Source: Kangiella sp. (GTDB taxonomy: Bacteria; Pseudomonadota; Gammaproteobacteria; Enterobacterales; Kangiellaceae). Taken from it: DNA of 36,288 nucleotides. Below are positions 6,713-15,843 of the stretch, piece by piece. The notes under the pieces were generated by a model. It ran no database searches. It had not been told where the DNA came from and was given only the letters and a program-made list of their open reading frames with translations. Positions within the stretch are counted from its first letter, which is position 1. The number at the start of each line of letters is the position of its first letter. Location: assembly GCF_014762745.1 (NCBI RefSeq), contig NZ_JABURJ010000084.1:1-36288 (forward strand), read 5' to 3'. The translations under genes were made by a program, and so were the position numbers.

Positions 6713-9145
6713 ATGTTCAGCAAACCTCCATTACCTGAATCTACCCTGCAAAGCCTTGTCGAGAATGACTATTCAGCGGTGCTGATTTGTAATGATAAAT
6801 ACGTCATCAAAGCGATTTGCATTGATAAATCCATACCCGCATCGACACTTCAAGGGATAGAGCTCAAAGACTGGCTACCAGCAGAATTGCTGAGTGGCGA
6901 GAAACTGCGCGCCATTGTTCCGCTCCCTGATATTCGCAAGCAGCGCTATTTTATTGCCTCTATCACCCGCCTGCCTAAAGACAAGTCGCATCTTAATGTG
7001 CTGGTTTCGTTGCAACCTGCTCCTGAACTCGATAATCATGATGCTGAGAGCGCCCCTAATCTACTGTCAGTTTATAAAAACACGGTTCTTAATAAGGCGC
7101 CGATTTTCCTTTATACCCTGGATTATCGTACTCAATTGTTTGTTGAGGGCCTGGAGTATTTCAGCAACCTGCTAGGCTACAGCGAAGAAGAGTTCTCGGC
7201 TATGCCGGAAGGTGTCTACTCGACCATCCATCCTGACGACATTCCCGTAGTAAAGGAGCAGGAAAGGCGTTTGGCAGCCAGTGACGATAAAGAAGTGATT
7301 CCCGCTGATTTCCGGGTTAAAAAGAAAGATGGTGAATGGATCTGGATTCAGGTTCACAGCACCATCTATGCGCGCGATGAGGAAGGCAATGCCATCATCG
7401 AAATTGGCTCCATTCATCAAATCCAGAAAGATTTTGAAACCGAGCAGGCTCTTCGCCGTAAAGATAAGTATTACCGCACACTGGTCGAGAATAGCTATGA
7501 TTGTATTCTGATGTATGATCAGAACATGAATGTCACTTATATCTCTCCTTCAGTGACTCGTGTTACCGGTTATACCGAAGAGGATCTGGTCGGTAAAACC
7601 CTTGAAACCTTTATCTACGAAGAAGATCGGGAAGAAGCTGCAGCCAATCTGCGTTATGTCGCAGAAAACCCAGGGGCATTGTCGGTGGTCGAGCGCCGCA
7701 TCAATCACAAAGATGGCCATGTGCTATGGATTGAGAGCCGCCTGGTCAATCATCTGAATGACCCTGACATTCAAGGGGTTACCATAAACTTTCATGTTAT
7801 CACTGAGCGCAAGCAGGCCGAACGCAAAATTCATAACCTGGCGAATTATGACCCGCTTACTCAGTTGCCAAACCGCTATCTATTACGCAAACGTTTGCTT
7901 AAAGGGCTTGCAGATTCGGTTAAGAACGACTCCAAATTGGCTCTGATGTATATCGACCTTGACCGTTTCAAGGAAATTAATGACACCCTGGGCCATTCGG
8001 TTGGTGATGCACTGTTGCAGACGGTCGCAAAGACGATTCATAAATGTTTACGCAGTTCAGATACTTTGGCCCGCGTCGGGGGCGACGAATTTACCATTGT
8101 GTTGCCCGAAACCTCCGAGAAAGAAGCTCGCCATATTGCCGATCGCATTTTGCAGCAGTTCAGAACCCCTTTTCAGGCGGATAATCATACGGTACAGACT
8201 GGCGCAAGTATCGGTATCAGTATCTTCCCTGATCACAGTAAAAAGGCCGAAGATCTGTTCCGTTTCGCCGATATTGCCATGTATTCCGCCAAGAAAGAGC
8301 GCAATCAGTATCAGCTTTATGAACTGCGCCATAGTGAGCGCGAAAATCGTCGTCGCTCCGTAGAAAAGAAACTCAAAACCGCCATTGCTAATGATAATTT
8401 ACGACTTTATTACCAGCCGCGTGTTGATATCAAAACCGGGTTAATCCGAAGCGTTGAAGCACTTTGTCGCTGGTATGATCCTGATCATGGTGACATTGCC
8501 CCCAGTGTTTTCATCCCCATTGCCGAGGAGAGCACCCTGGTCCATGAGCTTAGCCAACAAGTCACCGACCTGGCCTGTAAGCAGATTGTTGCATGGCGCA
8601 ACATGGGCATAGATACAACGGTAGCCTTGAACCTGTCGATTAAAGATCTGCGTAACTTCAACCTGCTCAATCAGTTCAGCGACACCATGCGCACCTACGA
8701 TATTCCGGGCAGTGCGCTGGAAGTTGAAATTACTGAAAGTGCGGCCATGACCGACGTGGTCAATACCGTAAAAGTTCTTAATCAATTCAAAGAATTAGGT
8801 ATTAAGCTGTCGATTGATGATTTTGGCAAAGGCTACTCTTCTTTGGCATATTTAAGCCAGTTGCCGGTTGATAATCTCAAAATTGATATGTATTTCATTT
8901 CGCAACTCAGTAGCCAACGACAGGATCGCATGACCAATGTGAATATTATTCGCAGTATTATCTCGCTGGCTCAGAGTCTGGATTTACATACGGTTGGTGA
9001 GGGGGTTGAAACCATTCAGCAGATGTCGATTCTGCAATCACTGGGCTGTGACATGGGGCAGGGCATGTTGTTCTGTCGGCCGATGTCAGCAACTGCCATT
9101 ACCGATTTGCTACGTGAGGGAAAAGTGACCTTTGCTCGTCGCTGA
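6713..9145 (+). CDS. PAS-PAS-GGDEF-EAL cyclic di-GMP signalling protein
   Basis: A cytoplasmic protein of about 810 residues that probably makes and/or degrades c-di-GMP. The N-terminal ~120 residues are unrecognised. Two PAS domains follow, roughly 120-240 (HPDD, KKKDGEWIWIQVHS) and 253-370 (NVTYISPSVTRVTGYTEEDL). The GGDEF domain has an intact GGDEF at 456-460 and an inhibitory-site RxxD (RSSD) five residues before it. The EAL domain has EAL at 582-584, LNLS, EITES, DDFGKGYSSL, LKID and GEGVE, so its metal and catalytic residues are present. The frame is open back to a TTG at 6518, but that extension has no ribosome site and overlaps the divergent promoter region. The ATG at 6713 has AAGGCGG upstream. 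6514-6712 otherwise shows nothing clear. Confidence 0.93.
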   Translation: MFSKPPLPESTLQSLVENDYSAVLICNDKYVIKAICIDKSIPASTLQGIELKDWLPAELLSGEKLRAIVPLPDIRKQRYFIASITRLPKDKSHLNVLVSLQPAPELDNHDAESAPNLLSVYKNTVLNKAPIFLYTLDYRTQLFVEGLEYFSNLLGYSEEEFSAMPEGVYSTIHPDDIPVVKEQERRLAASDDKEVIPADFRVKKKDGEWIWIQVHSTIYARDEEGNAIIEIGSIHQIQKDFETEQALRRKDKYYRTLVENSYDCILMYDQNMNVTYISPSVTRVTGYTEEDLVGKTLETFIYEEDREEAAANLRYVAENPGALSVVERRINHKDGHVLWIESRLVNHLNDPDIQGVTINFHVITERKQAERKIHNLANYDPLTQLPNRYLLRKRLLKGLADSVKNDSKLALMYIDLDRFKEINDTLGHSVGDALLQTVAKTIHKCLRSSDTLARVGGDEFTIVLPETSEKEARHIADRILQQFRTPFQADNHTVQTGASIGISIFPDHSKKAEDLFRFADIAMYSAKKERNQYQLYELRHSERENRRRSVEKKLKTAIANDNLRLYYQPRVDIKTGLIRSVEALCRWYDPDHGDIAPSVFIPIAEESTLVHELSQQVTDLACKQIVAWRNMGIDTTVALNLSIKDLRNFNLLNQFSDTMRTYDIPGSALEVEITESAAMTDVVNTVKVLNQFKELGIKLSIDDFGKGYSSLAYLSQLPVDNLKIDMYFISQLSSQRQDRMTNVNIIRSIISLAQSLDLHTVGEGVETIQQMSILQSLGCDMGQGMLFCRPMSATAITDLLREGKVTFARR

Positions 9146-9194
9146 TTGTGTTTCATAATAGCTGCTTTGCAACACACCCAAAGACTCAAGCCAG

Positions 9195-10094
9195 ATGAAA
9201 ATAGCCATTGCCACACGGCATAACCTTCCGGACTGGGAGCAGGACGACCAGCCTTTCTTTCAGGCTCTAAGCAAAGCCGGTATTCAATACGATGTGATTC
9301 CCTGGGATAGCGAAACTGACTGGAGCGCTTATGATCTGTGTCTGATTCGCACCACCTGGGATTATCAGGAGCGCTTTGAAGAATTTACCCAATGGGTTAA
9401 AACAGTCAGCCAACAAACCCAGCTTTTCAATCCACAATCGATCATTCACTGGAATAGCCATAAGAGCTACCTTCGCGAACTGGAACAAAACGACATTCAG
9501 ATTGCACCATCAGTATGGCTCAATCGTGGCCAAACCTACGATATTCAAGAAATTATGCAATCCAAGGGCTGGCAGAAAGGATTTATAAAACCTTTAATCG
9601 GTGCCAATGCCCGGGAATGTTGCCGTTTTGATGTCAGTGTGCAGGGTCTGGTTACTGCTCAGGTGCACATTGATCGCCTGGTAGCAACAGAAGATCTGGT
9701 ATTACAGCCTTATCTCTCCACCGTTGAGACCTTCGGTGAAACTTCCGGTATTTTCTTTAACAACCAATTCAGCCATGGCACACGCAAAGTTCCGGTACAG
9801 GGCGATTTCAGAGTACAGGATGATTATGGTGCCAGCGACTTCCCGTACCAGCTGAGCAATGCAGAAATAGAACTCGCCCATAAAGCGATTAGTTATGTCT
9901 GTGACCACTATTTACCCTCATCAGAAGATAGTTTACTGTACGCACGTATTGATTTTTTACACGATTCGGCAGGGACACCATACCTGAACGAAATGGAGCT
10001 TATTGAGCCCTCTCTATTTTTCAGGCATGGCGGTCAGGCATCCTGTGATGCCCTGGTTTCTGCCATTCAAACTAAAATAAAGAACAAGGAGTGA
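9195..10094 (+). CDS. ATP-grasp domain protein (RimK/DcsG-like ligase)
   Basis: A 299-residue ATP-grasp ligase family member, cytoplasmic. Visible signs are the N-terminal domain with CLIRTTWDYQERFEEF, the lysine of GFIKPLIGANAREC (ATP-binding region), LVLQPYLSTVETFGETSGIFF, and the metal-binding C-terminus YARIDFLHDSAGTPYLNEMELIEPSLFFR. The RTTWDY and E-SLFFR motifs are those of the group that includes the cycloserine enzyme DcsG and many uncharacterised proteins. The substrate cannot be predicted. The gene is followed after 3 bases by the TraB/GumN gene, whose Shine-Dalgarno lies in its last codons, so the two are probably co-expressed. Confidence 0.85.
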   Translation: MKIAIATRHNLPDWEQDDQPFFQALSKAGIQYDVIPWDSETDWSAYDLCLIRTTWDYQERFEEFTQWVKTVSQQTQLFNPQSIIHWNSHKSYLRELEQNDIQIAPSVWLNRGQTYDIQEIMQSKGWQKGFIKPLIGANARECCRFDVSVQGLVTAQVHIDRLVATEDLVLQPYLSTVETFGETSGIFFNNQFSHGTRKVPVQGDFRVQDDYGASDFPYQLSNAEIELAHKAISYVCDHYLPSSEDSLLYARIDFLHDSAGTPYLNEMELIEPSLFFRHGGQASCDALVSAIQTKIKNKE

Positions 10095-10097
10095 TCC

Positions 10098-11129
10098 ATG
10101 AACAAAACAGCCCGCATAATTTTAATCGGAATAATGCTCTTGCTGGCAGGTATTGGCGTCGGCTATTTTGCACAGAAGCAATTTGGAACTAGTGACTCTC
10201 AACCTTCCGTACCTGCCGATCAACAACAGCCGTTGGAGCAGGTTAATCCTAATCCTCCGGAGGATAGCCAGGTCGAACCGGAAACAAAACCAGAGACCCA
10301 TGCAGTTACTGAACCCAACTATGATCCCGCTATCTGGAAAATCGAGCACAATGGCGTAACCTCATATTTGTTCGGCTCAATCCATATGGGTGACTCAAGC
10401 ATGTACCCTTTGCCAGAGCATATTCGCAACGCATTTTCTGAAAGTGATATTCTGGTTGTGGAAATAGACATGACTAACCTGAATCAGATGGAAATTGCAC
10501 AAACTGTTCAGAAGATGGCCATCGATCCAGATAAACCATTAAAAGAACACCTATCTGATACTACAGCAGAAAAATATGACGAGTACTGCACCCGTACACG
10601 CTCTCCTTGCCAGATGTTCAGCTCCTTTGAACCTTGGTTTGCAGCCATGACTTTAGAGGCTTTAGCAATGCAGCAATCCGGTTACAAGGAGCAATTGGGC
10701 ATTGATATGCATTTCCTGAACGAAGCCAAAAACAACAAAACAATCGTTGAACTGGAAAGTTTCGACTCACAGCTGGCAATGCTTGATAGCATGCCAGCTC
10801 ATCTTCAGGATCTGATGCTGTTGTCGACCGTTACCCGAGAAGAAGGGGCTACCGAAAAGCTGGTGAACGCCTGGAAAACGGGTGATGTAGAAGCTTTCCT
10901 GGCTGAGTCAGAAATGTCCGCCAAGGATCAAGGTATCTCCGATCAAGATTACCAGGCTTTTATGGATCTGTTTTTGTATGAAAGAAATAAAGGAATGGCC
11001 GATGGCATTGCCGAGCTGCTGGAACAGGGAAAATCTGTCTTTGCAGTTGTAGGGGCAGCCCACTATGGTGGTGATAAAAGCGTCAACTACTATCTTGAAC
11101 AGAAAGGCTATAAAGTCACCCGACTATAA
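10098..11129 (+). CDS. TraB/GumN family protein, membrane-anchored
   Basis: A 343-residue protein with one N-terminal membrane segment (about residues 7-24, ILIGIMLLLAGIGVGYF), then a Pro/Glu/Gln-rich linker to about residue 75, then a TraB/GumN (Tiki-like) domain. The two GxxH signatures of this metalloprotease-like fold are visible: GSIHMG at 93-98 and VVGAAHYGG near the C-terminus. The catalytic domain is expected in the periplasm. Its natural substrate is unknown; family members have been linked to polysaccharide export and proteolysis. The Shine-Dalgarno AAGGAGTGA just before the ATG overlaps the end of the ATP-grasp gene. Confidence 0.9.
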   Translation: MNKTARIILIGIMLLLAGIGVGYFAQKQFGTSDSQPSVPADQQQPLEQVNPNPPEDSQVEPETKPETHAVTEPNYDPAIWKIEHNGVTSYLFGSIHMGDSSMYPLPEHIRNAFSESDILVVEIDMTNLNQMEIAQTVQKMAIDPDKPLKEHLSDTTAEKYDEYCTRTRSPCQMFSSFEPWFAAMTLEALAMQQSGYKEQLGIDMHFLNEAKNNKTIVELESFDSQLAMLDSMPAHLQDLMLLSTVTREEGATEKLVNAWKTGDVEAFLAESEMSAKDQGISDQDYQAFMDLFLYERNKGMADGIAELLEQGKSVFAVVGAAHYGGDKSVNYYLEQKGYKVTRL

Positions 11130-11136
11130 TCCGTAT

Positions 11137-11175
11137 AGGTGAGATATTAGAGAATAACTTCTATTTATCTCACCT
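11137..11175 (+). terminator. 10-bp stem-loop after the TraB/GumN gene, possible terminator
   Basis: AGGTGAGATA (11137-11146) pairs perfectly with TATCTCACCT (11166-11175) around a 19-base loop that can itself pair partly. It begins 8 bases after the stop at 11129. No T-run follows, so an intrinsic terminator is uncertain; it may instead be an operator-like palindrome upstream of the next gene. Confidence 0.4.
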
Positions 11176-11272
11176 GCCCTTTAGCTTTCCCCGTCTACAA
11201 ATTGTAATTTTTCCTAGATAATCGTTAGTTTAACTTTATACTATCCTTTGATTATTAAGCCTGTTAATAAAT

Positions 11273-12121
11273 ATGACCCTTTTCTCTTTACTCAAACACA
11301 AACTCCTTGGTCCAAGAAGCAAGACTGCTGTAGATAAGCCTTTCTTTGACCAAAATACTATCGCTATTAATTTCTTTGAAACCACAAAAAACTGGGGCGA
11401 TACCATCAACTTATATCTAATAGAAAAGGTTTCAGGGAAAAAGCCCGTGGTGGTGTCTCCCGACGAGCAACAGCATATTTTAGCAGTCGGCAGTATTCTA
11501 AGAATTGCCAATCAGAACAGCATCGTCTGGGGCTCTGGGTTCATCTCCAAAAAGGGCAACATTAAATATAAGCCTTTAAAAGTTTGTGCGGTTCGCGGAC
11601 CTCTGACTCGTAAGCTGTTATTGAAGAAGGGTATCGAAACACCTGAAATTTATGGTGACCCAGCGCTTTTGATGCCGCGCTTTTATAATCCTAAAGTCGA
11701 GAAAAAGTATAAGCTGGGCGTCATTCCGCATTACAGAGATATTAAGCACCCAGCGGTCAAACAACTTGAGCAACAAGGTGCTCACATTCTAGATATCACT
11801 AAAAGCGCAGAAGCTTTTATTGATGATTTGCTCGAATGCGAACACACGATTTCGTCATCGCTGCATGGCCTGATCGCTTCGGACAGTTATGGCATTCCTA
11901 ACCAATGGATTACGCTTAAAAATGAACTGACCGGCGGCACTTTCAAGTTTCAGGATTATTATCACTCAATCAATCAAACCAGCCAGTCGCCTATTAATGC
12001 CGAGCGACTAGCTGCTATGTCTGTTCAGGACATTATTGAAAAGTGCCAGCTAAAGCCTATCACCCTTGATCTTGATGCTCTGCTCGATGCCTTTCCAGCA
12101 ATGAATACTAGCGAAGCGTAA
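11273..12121 (+). CDS. Polysaccharide pyruvyl transferase family protein
   Basis: A 282-residue protein of the PS_pyruv_trans family, which adds a pyruvate ketal from phosphoenolpyruvate to a sugar of a surface polysaccharide; some relatives have other roles. Characteristic pieces are [16 protein letters not shown] at the N-terminus, [37 protein letters not shown] and the C-terminal [18 protein letters not shown]. All are typical of the two-domain fold also seen in ExoV. It is cytoplasmic. Its stop overlaps the stop of the convergent gorA by 14 bases. The surface-glycan genes on the other side of gorA suggest a shared role in lipooligosaccharide decoration. Confidence 0.88.
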   Translation: MTLFSLLKHKLLGPRSKTAVDKPFFDQNTIAINFFETTKNWGDTINLYLIEKVSGKKPVVVSPDEQQHILAVGSILRIANQNSIVWGSGFISKKGNIKYKPLKVCAVRGPLTRKLLLKKGIETPEIYGDPALLMPRFYNPKVEKKYKLGVIPHYRDIKHPAVKQLEQQGAHILDITKSAEAFIDDLLECEHTISSSLHGLIASDSYGIPNQWITLKNELTGGTFKFQDYYHSINQTSQSPINAERLAAMSVQDIIEKCQLKPITLDLDALLDAFPAMNTSEA

Positions 12122-13472
12122 CAAACTCTTCCGCTGAGGTTGGGTGAATGGCAACGGTGGCGTCAAAGTCTGCCTTGGTCGCCCCCATCTTGATGGCGAC
12201 CGCAAAACCCTGCAGAATTTCATCCATGCCTTCACCAATGCCATGAATACCGACAACCTTTTCGTTCTCACCCTGACAGACCAGCTTAAAGGTGCTTAAG
12301 GCACGATGAGGGGTAATGGCGTTATACATGGCGGCAAACTGCGATTTATAGACCTTGATGTCATCGACACCATATTGCTCAATCGCCTCAGCTTCCGTTA
12401 AACCCAGGGTGCCAATGGGAGGATGCGAGAAAACTACGGTTGGGATCTGGCTGTAGTCCATATAAGCATTGGGCATGGCTGGATTGAATAAGCGCTCCGC
12501 CAGCAGACGTGCAGCCTTGATGGCGACCGGCGTTAATTGTGCTTCACCTGTAATATCACCCACAGCATAAATACCCTTAACATTAGTATTCTGATACTTA
12601 TCAGTGCGAATAAAACCATCCTGATCGGTTTCAACTCCGGCCTTTTCCAGACCTATGTCATCGGTAGCTGCTTCGCGGCCAATTGCCCAGATCACACAGT
12701 CCACATTATCGATACAATCTCCTGTATGAGTGTGGACCTCAAATGTACCGTTACCATTCTTCTTGATGCTCCTGACTTCGGTATGGGTATGCAGCACAGG
12801 CCCATCCTGCTGCAGTCTATCCAGCAGGGCATCGGTAATGTCTTTATCAAAATAGCGTAACGGACGATCTTTGCGCACCAGAAGATGACTGTTACAGCCA
12901 AGCGCATGTAGCACACCGGCGATCTCCACTGCGATATAACCTGCCCCAATTACCACCGCCTTTTGAGGACATTCCGTCAGCTCAAAAAAACCATCCGAAT
13001 CAATACCATATTCAGCACCCGGCACATCCGGAATAATTGAGCGGCCACCGACGGCAATCACAATATGGTCAGCAGTGATCTTTTCACCATTAACCTCAAC
13101 CGTCCTGTTATCGATAAAACGAGCATAACCTTCAATAAAATCAACACCATTTGACTCAAAGCCACGATGATAGGCACCGTGAATGCGCTCAATGTAGGCT
13201 TCGCGATTCTTTACCAGGCGCGACCAGTCAAAACCCTTCTGCTCCAGGTCAAAACCGTAGGCTTCGCTGTATTTGATCGCTTCTGCGATATGCGCGCCAT
13301 ACCACATGACCTTTTTCGGTACGCAGCCCACGTTAACGCAGGTTCCGCCAACGGCCCTGGCCTCGATGACAGCAGCTTTTGCACCACGGATGGCAGCTCG
13401 ATTGGCCGAAGCGATACCACCGCTGCCAGCGCCTATCGCCAGGAAATCGTAATGTTTGATATTGTTGGACAT
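12108..13472 (-). CDS. gorA: Glutathione-disulfide reductase
   Basis: A flavoprotein that regenerates reduced glutathione with NADPH. The 454-residue product has the FAD-binding AIGAGSGG (13-19), the redox-active disulfide C45/C50 in [13 protein letters not shown], a second Rossmann motif [15 protein letters not shown], and the FAD motif [10 protein letters not shown]. The C-terminal HPTSAEEF contains the proton-relay H443 and E448. NADPH preference is suggested by basic residues after the second Rossmann motif ([11 protein letters not shown]). The length is that of E. coli Gor (450). It is encoded leftward between surface-glycan genes and probably has its own promoter in 13473-13544. Confidence 0.96.
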   Translation of the reverse strand: MSNNIKHYDFLAIGAGSGGIASANRAAIRGAKAAVIEARAVGGTCVNVGCVPKKVMWYGAHIAEAIKYSEAYGFDLEQKGFDWSRLVKNREAYIERIHGAYHRGFESNGVDFIEGYARFIDNRTVEVNGEKITADHIVIAVGGRSIIPDVPGAEYGIDSDGFFELTECPQKAVVIGAGYIAVEIAGVLHALGCNSHLLVRKDRPLRYFDKDITDALLDRLQQDGPVLHTHTEVRSIKKNGNGTFEVHTHTGDCIDNVDCVIWAIGREAATDDIGLEKAGVETDQDGFIRTDKYQNTNVKGIYAVGDITGEAQLTPVAIKAARLLAERLFNPAMPNAYMDYSQIPTVVFSHPPIGTLGLTEAEAIEQYGVDDIKVYKSQFAAMYNAITPHRALSTFKLVCQGENEKVVGIHGIGEGMDEILQGFAVAIKMGATKADFDATVAIHPTSAEEFVTLR

Positions 13473-13490
13473 AAGTTTCTGTTTTTTCGC

Positions 13491-13508
13491 TATAATGCAT
13501 CGATTATA
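13491..13508. promoter_or_regulatory. Overlapping face-to-face -10 elements between gorA and the glycerophosphotransferase gene
   Basis: TATAAT at 13491-13496 on the plus strand is followed by TATAAT on the minus strand (13508-13503), together a near-palindrome. Each lies at a suitable distance from the gene it would serve (13545 rightward, 13472 leftward). No good -35 is seen at 17 bases for either. Confidence 0.45.
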
Positions 13509-13544
13509 AAGGTTTTAAATGTCATATAAAGCGCAGGTTTTTAC

Positions 13545-14600
13545 GTGAAAATACTTTTCGATGTCGCCTATCTCTATTATTTGCCCCACTTCACACCGGT
13601 TCTTGAGGAACTTAAGGTACAAGGCGTTGAATTAGGCATTGTTTTTCACAGCGAACCACCAGCGGCTATTAAAACCCAGTTGGCCTCTCTGGCTGAAATA
13701 CATATTATCAATCAAGTTGATTTAGTCAGCTTTTACCTGGAACAAAAGCCTGATTGGATTGTGTTTGGTCATGCGGCAGAAATTGCCGAACAATTAAATC
13801 CACACATCAAAACCGCCTTGATTTTGCATGGTCTTGGGCCAAAATCGACCTATTACAACGCTTCATCCAGTCCAATTCAGTATCGCTTCGTCGAGTCTGA
13901 ACATCGTAAACAGACACTGCAAAAGCTTTATCCAGATAAAACCTTTATCACCACCGGCTACACCAAACTCGACCCCATTATTAATGGCTCCTGTCAGGCC
14001 ATTGATCTGGCAGAGAAAGGCCTGGTGCCGGGTAAAAAAACCATTCTCTACTCGCCAACCTTTTATCCGAGCACCATCGAGAACTTCCCTAAAAACTGGC
14101 CGGAACAATTTGCTGATTACAATATTTTAATCAAGCCGCACTATCTGTCCTTGATTAAATCGGCTTATAAAAAACAGCGAGAGCTGTTTGAGCATTGGAA
14201 AAACTACCCCAATGTCTATCTGGCCAGCCCTGAAGAACAAAGCTTATTACCATTCATGGCCACTGCCGATCTGATGATTAGCGAAACTTCATCTGCTCTA
14301 TTCGAATTTATGGCGCTGAATAAACCGGTCATAGTTGGCCACTTCCTGAAACTTAGAGTGGGTTATTGGGGCTTCCTGAAATTTCGCTTACAAAAACGTC
14401 TTTCCGATGACTATCAGCTATTCCACGAAATAGGCACTAATATCAATCATTACCGCGAACTCAAGGCAGCTGTTGAAAATAACCTGGATAACCCCAAGCT
14501 CTTTGAACAGCAACGTTTAAAATACATTGAGCAGATTGTCGGTGCAGTCGACGGTCAGGCCTCCAAGCGCGTTGCAAACTTTTTACTCAGTCATACCTAG
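13545..14600 (+). CDS. CDP-glycerol glycerophosphotransferase-like protein (TagF-like)
   Basis: This 351-residue protein resembles the catalytic part of TagF/TarF-type enzymes, which transfer glycerol phosphate from CDP-glycerol to an acceptor. Visible signs are the GT-B-like layout with FGHAAEIAEQL and LILHGLGPKSTYYN in the N-terminal half. The C-terminal half has KKTILYSPTFYPST, NILIKPHYLSL, and MISETSSALFEFMALNKPVI (the conserved SETSS/FEF motif). The start is GTG at 13545; no ATG precedes FDVAYLYY. A TagD-like cytidylyltransferase starts 9 bases later, which supplies the expected donor and supports the call. In a Gram-negative the acceptor is probably the lipooligosaccharide core or a glycan, not teichoic acid. 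Confidence 0.85.
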   Translation: MKILFDVAYLYYLPHFTPVLEELKVQGVELGIVFHSEPPAAIKTQLASLAEIHIINQVDLVSFYLEQKPDWIVFGHAAEIAEQLNPHIKTALILHGLGPKSTYYNASSSPIQYRFVESEHRKQTLQKLYPDKTFITTGYTKLDPIINGSCQAIDLAEKGLVPGKKTILYSPTFYPSTIENFPKNWPEQFADYNILIKPHYLSLIKSAYKKQRELFEHWKNYPNVYLASPEEQSLLPFMATADLMISETSSALFEFMALNKPVIVGHFLKLRVGYWGFLKFRLQKRLSDDYQLFHEIGTNINHYRELKAAVENNLDNPKLFEQQRLKYIEQIVGAVDGQASKRVANFLLSHT

Positions 14601-14608
14601 GACAGTCT

Positions 14609-15007
14609 ATGCGCGTCATCACTTTTGGTACTTTTGATGTTTTTCATGTCGGTCACGTCAATATTCTTGAACGGGCACGCGCCATGGGCACAGAGCTTTA
14701 TGTTGGCGTTTCTTCCGATCAGTTGAATTTTGAAAAGAAGGGACGTTATCCGATTTATTCTGAAGAAGATCGCATGCATATATTGAGCGCACTGACCTGT
14801 GTCGACTTTGTATTTTTAGAGGAGTCACTGGAAAAAAAAGCGGAATATATCCAGCAGTATAATGCTGACTTGCTTGTTATGGGTGATGACTGGCAAGGCA
14901 AGTTTGATGAAATGAAGCAATTCTGCGACGTCAAATATTTACCTCGAACACCGTCGATTTCAACCACTGAAATTATCGAAGTGGTTCGACATACTCCACA
15001 CAAATAA
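14609..15007 (+). CDS. Glycerol-3-phosphate cytidylyltransferase (TagD-like)
   Basis: A 132-residue nucleotidyltransferase that would make CDP-glycerol from CTP and glycerol-3-phosphate. It has the cytidylyltransferase HxGH motif (HVGH at 13-16, in FGTFDVFHVGHVNILERA) and RTPSISTTEI near the C-terminus, the counterpart of the RTxGISTT signature. The length equals that of B. subtilis TagD (129). Placed between the TagF-like transferase and a glycosyltransferase with gaps of 8 and 14 bases, it reads as the donor-making step of a glycerol-phosphate decoration pathway. Other small cytidylyltransferases use different alcohol phosphates, so the substrate is an inference from context. Confidence 0.88.
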   Translation: MRVITFGTFDVFHVGHVNILERARAMGTELYVGVSSDQLNFEKKGRYPIYSEEDRMHILSALTCVDFVFLEESLEKKAEYIQQYNADLLVMGDDWQGKFDEMKQFCDVKYLPRTPSISTTEIIEVVRHTPHK

Positions 15008-15021
15008 TTGGCAGTCAGACG

Positions 15022-15843
15022 ATGAACCAAGACATGAGCCAAAACACAAACGAAAAAATCCCCGTCAGCGTTTTTATTATTGCCCAAAATGAGGAGCAGC
15101 ATATTGCGCGAGTCATTAACAGCTGCAAAGATTTTGATGAAGTCATTGTGGTTGATAGTGGCAGCACGGATAACACCAAGCAAATCGCGGAGTCCTTAGG
15201 AGCCACAGTTGTTCATAACGATTGGCCGGGATATGCCAAACAGAAGCAATACGCAATGTCCTTATGTAAACATGAGTGGGTATTAAACCTTGATGCGGAC
15301 GAAGAGCTGACCTCTGAGTTTATTCAAGAAATAAAAAACTTCATTCAACAGGATCACTTTGTCGCACTTAAATGTCGCCGCAATGATCTATTCTTAGGCC
15401 GCTTTTTCCCTACTTCGATTCGCTTACCAACCAATACACGTTTATTCAAGAAAGACCATATTCAATATTACCTTGATAATCTGGTTCATGAAGGGCCTGA
15501 AATACAAGGAAAAACCAAACATACGTCAGTTTATTTCAAGCATTACGGTTATTCTGATATTGAAACCTTAAACAAAAAGTACGAATACTATTCAACGCTA
15601 AAAGCCCAGGAAAAATTTAATAAAGGCAAAAAGGCCTCTCGTTTAAAATTACTTTTGGTAGCTCCTTTGGAATTTATTCGTGTTTACTTTATTTACCGCT
15701 ATTGCTTTGCCGGCTTGCGCGGTTTTATCTTCGCTAAGCTTTCCGCCCACTATGCATTTTTAAAAGAAGCGAAACTTTATTCCTATCATCAACGTCAAAA
15801 ACATTCTCGAACACAAGATTCAGAAAAGGCTAAAAATCAATGA
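15022..15843 (+). CDS. Family 2 glycosyltransferase, lipopolysaccharide core type (WaaE/KdtX-like)
   Basis: A 273-residue GT-A glycosyltransferase with VSVFIIAQNEEQHIARVI at the N-terminus, VVDSGSTDNTKQIAESLGA (nucleotide-binding region), and the metal-binding DADEE in WVLNLDADEELTSEF. The later conserved block covers HEWVLN..RLFKKDHIQYYLDNLVHEGPEI, as in WaaE-type core beta-glucosyltransferases. The C-terminal region has a hydrophobic/basic stretch (LLLVAPLEFIRVYFIYRYCF) suited to inner-membrane association. The start may be ATG at 15022 or the ATG four codons later (15034). The stop overlaps the prlC start by 4 bases (ATGA). Confidence 0.9.
   Translation: MNQDMSQNTNEKIPVSVFIIAQNEEQHIARVINSCKDFDEVIVVDSGSTDNTKQIAESLGATVVHNDWPGYAKQKQYAMSLCKHEWVLNLDADEELTSEFIQEIKNFIQQDHFVALKCRRNDLFLGRFFPTSIRLPTNTRLFKKDHIQYYLDNLVHEGPEIQGKTKHTSVYFKHYGYSDIETLNKKYEYYSTLKAQEKFNKGKKASRLKLLLVAPLEFIRVYFIYRYCFAGLRGFIFAKLSAHYAFLKEAKLYSYHQRQKHSRTQDSEKAKNQ

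Noticed and set aside
7959..8363. 134-codon alternative-frame ORF within the GGDEF domain
   Set aside because: The overlapping frame contains the intact GGDEF motif; this is a shadow frame.
12537..12860. 107-codon ORF antisense to gorA
   Set aside because: gorA is complete and strongly conserved on the other strand, and the antisense product has no recognisable features.
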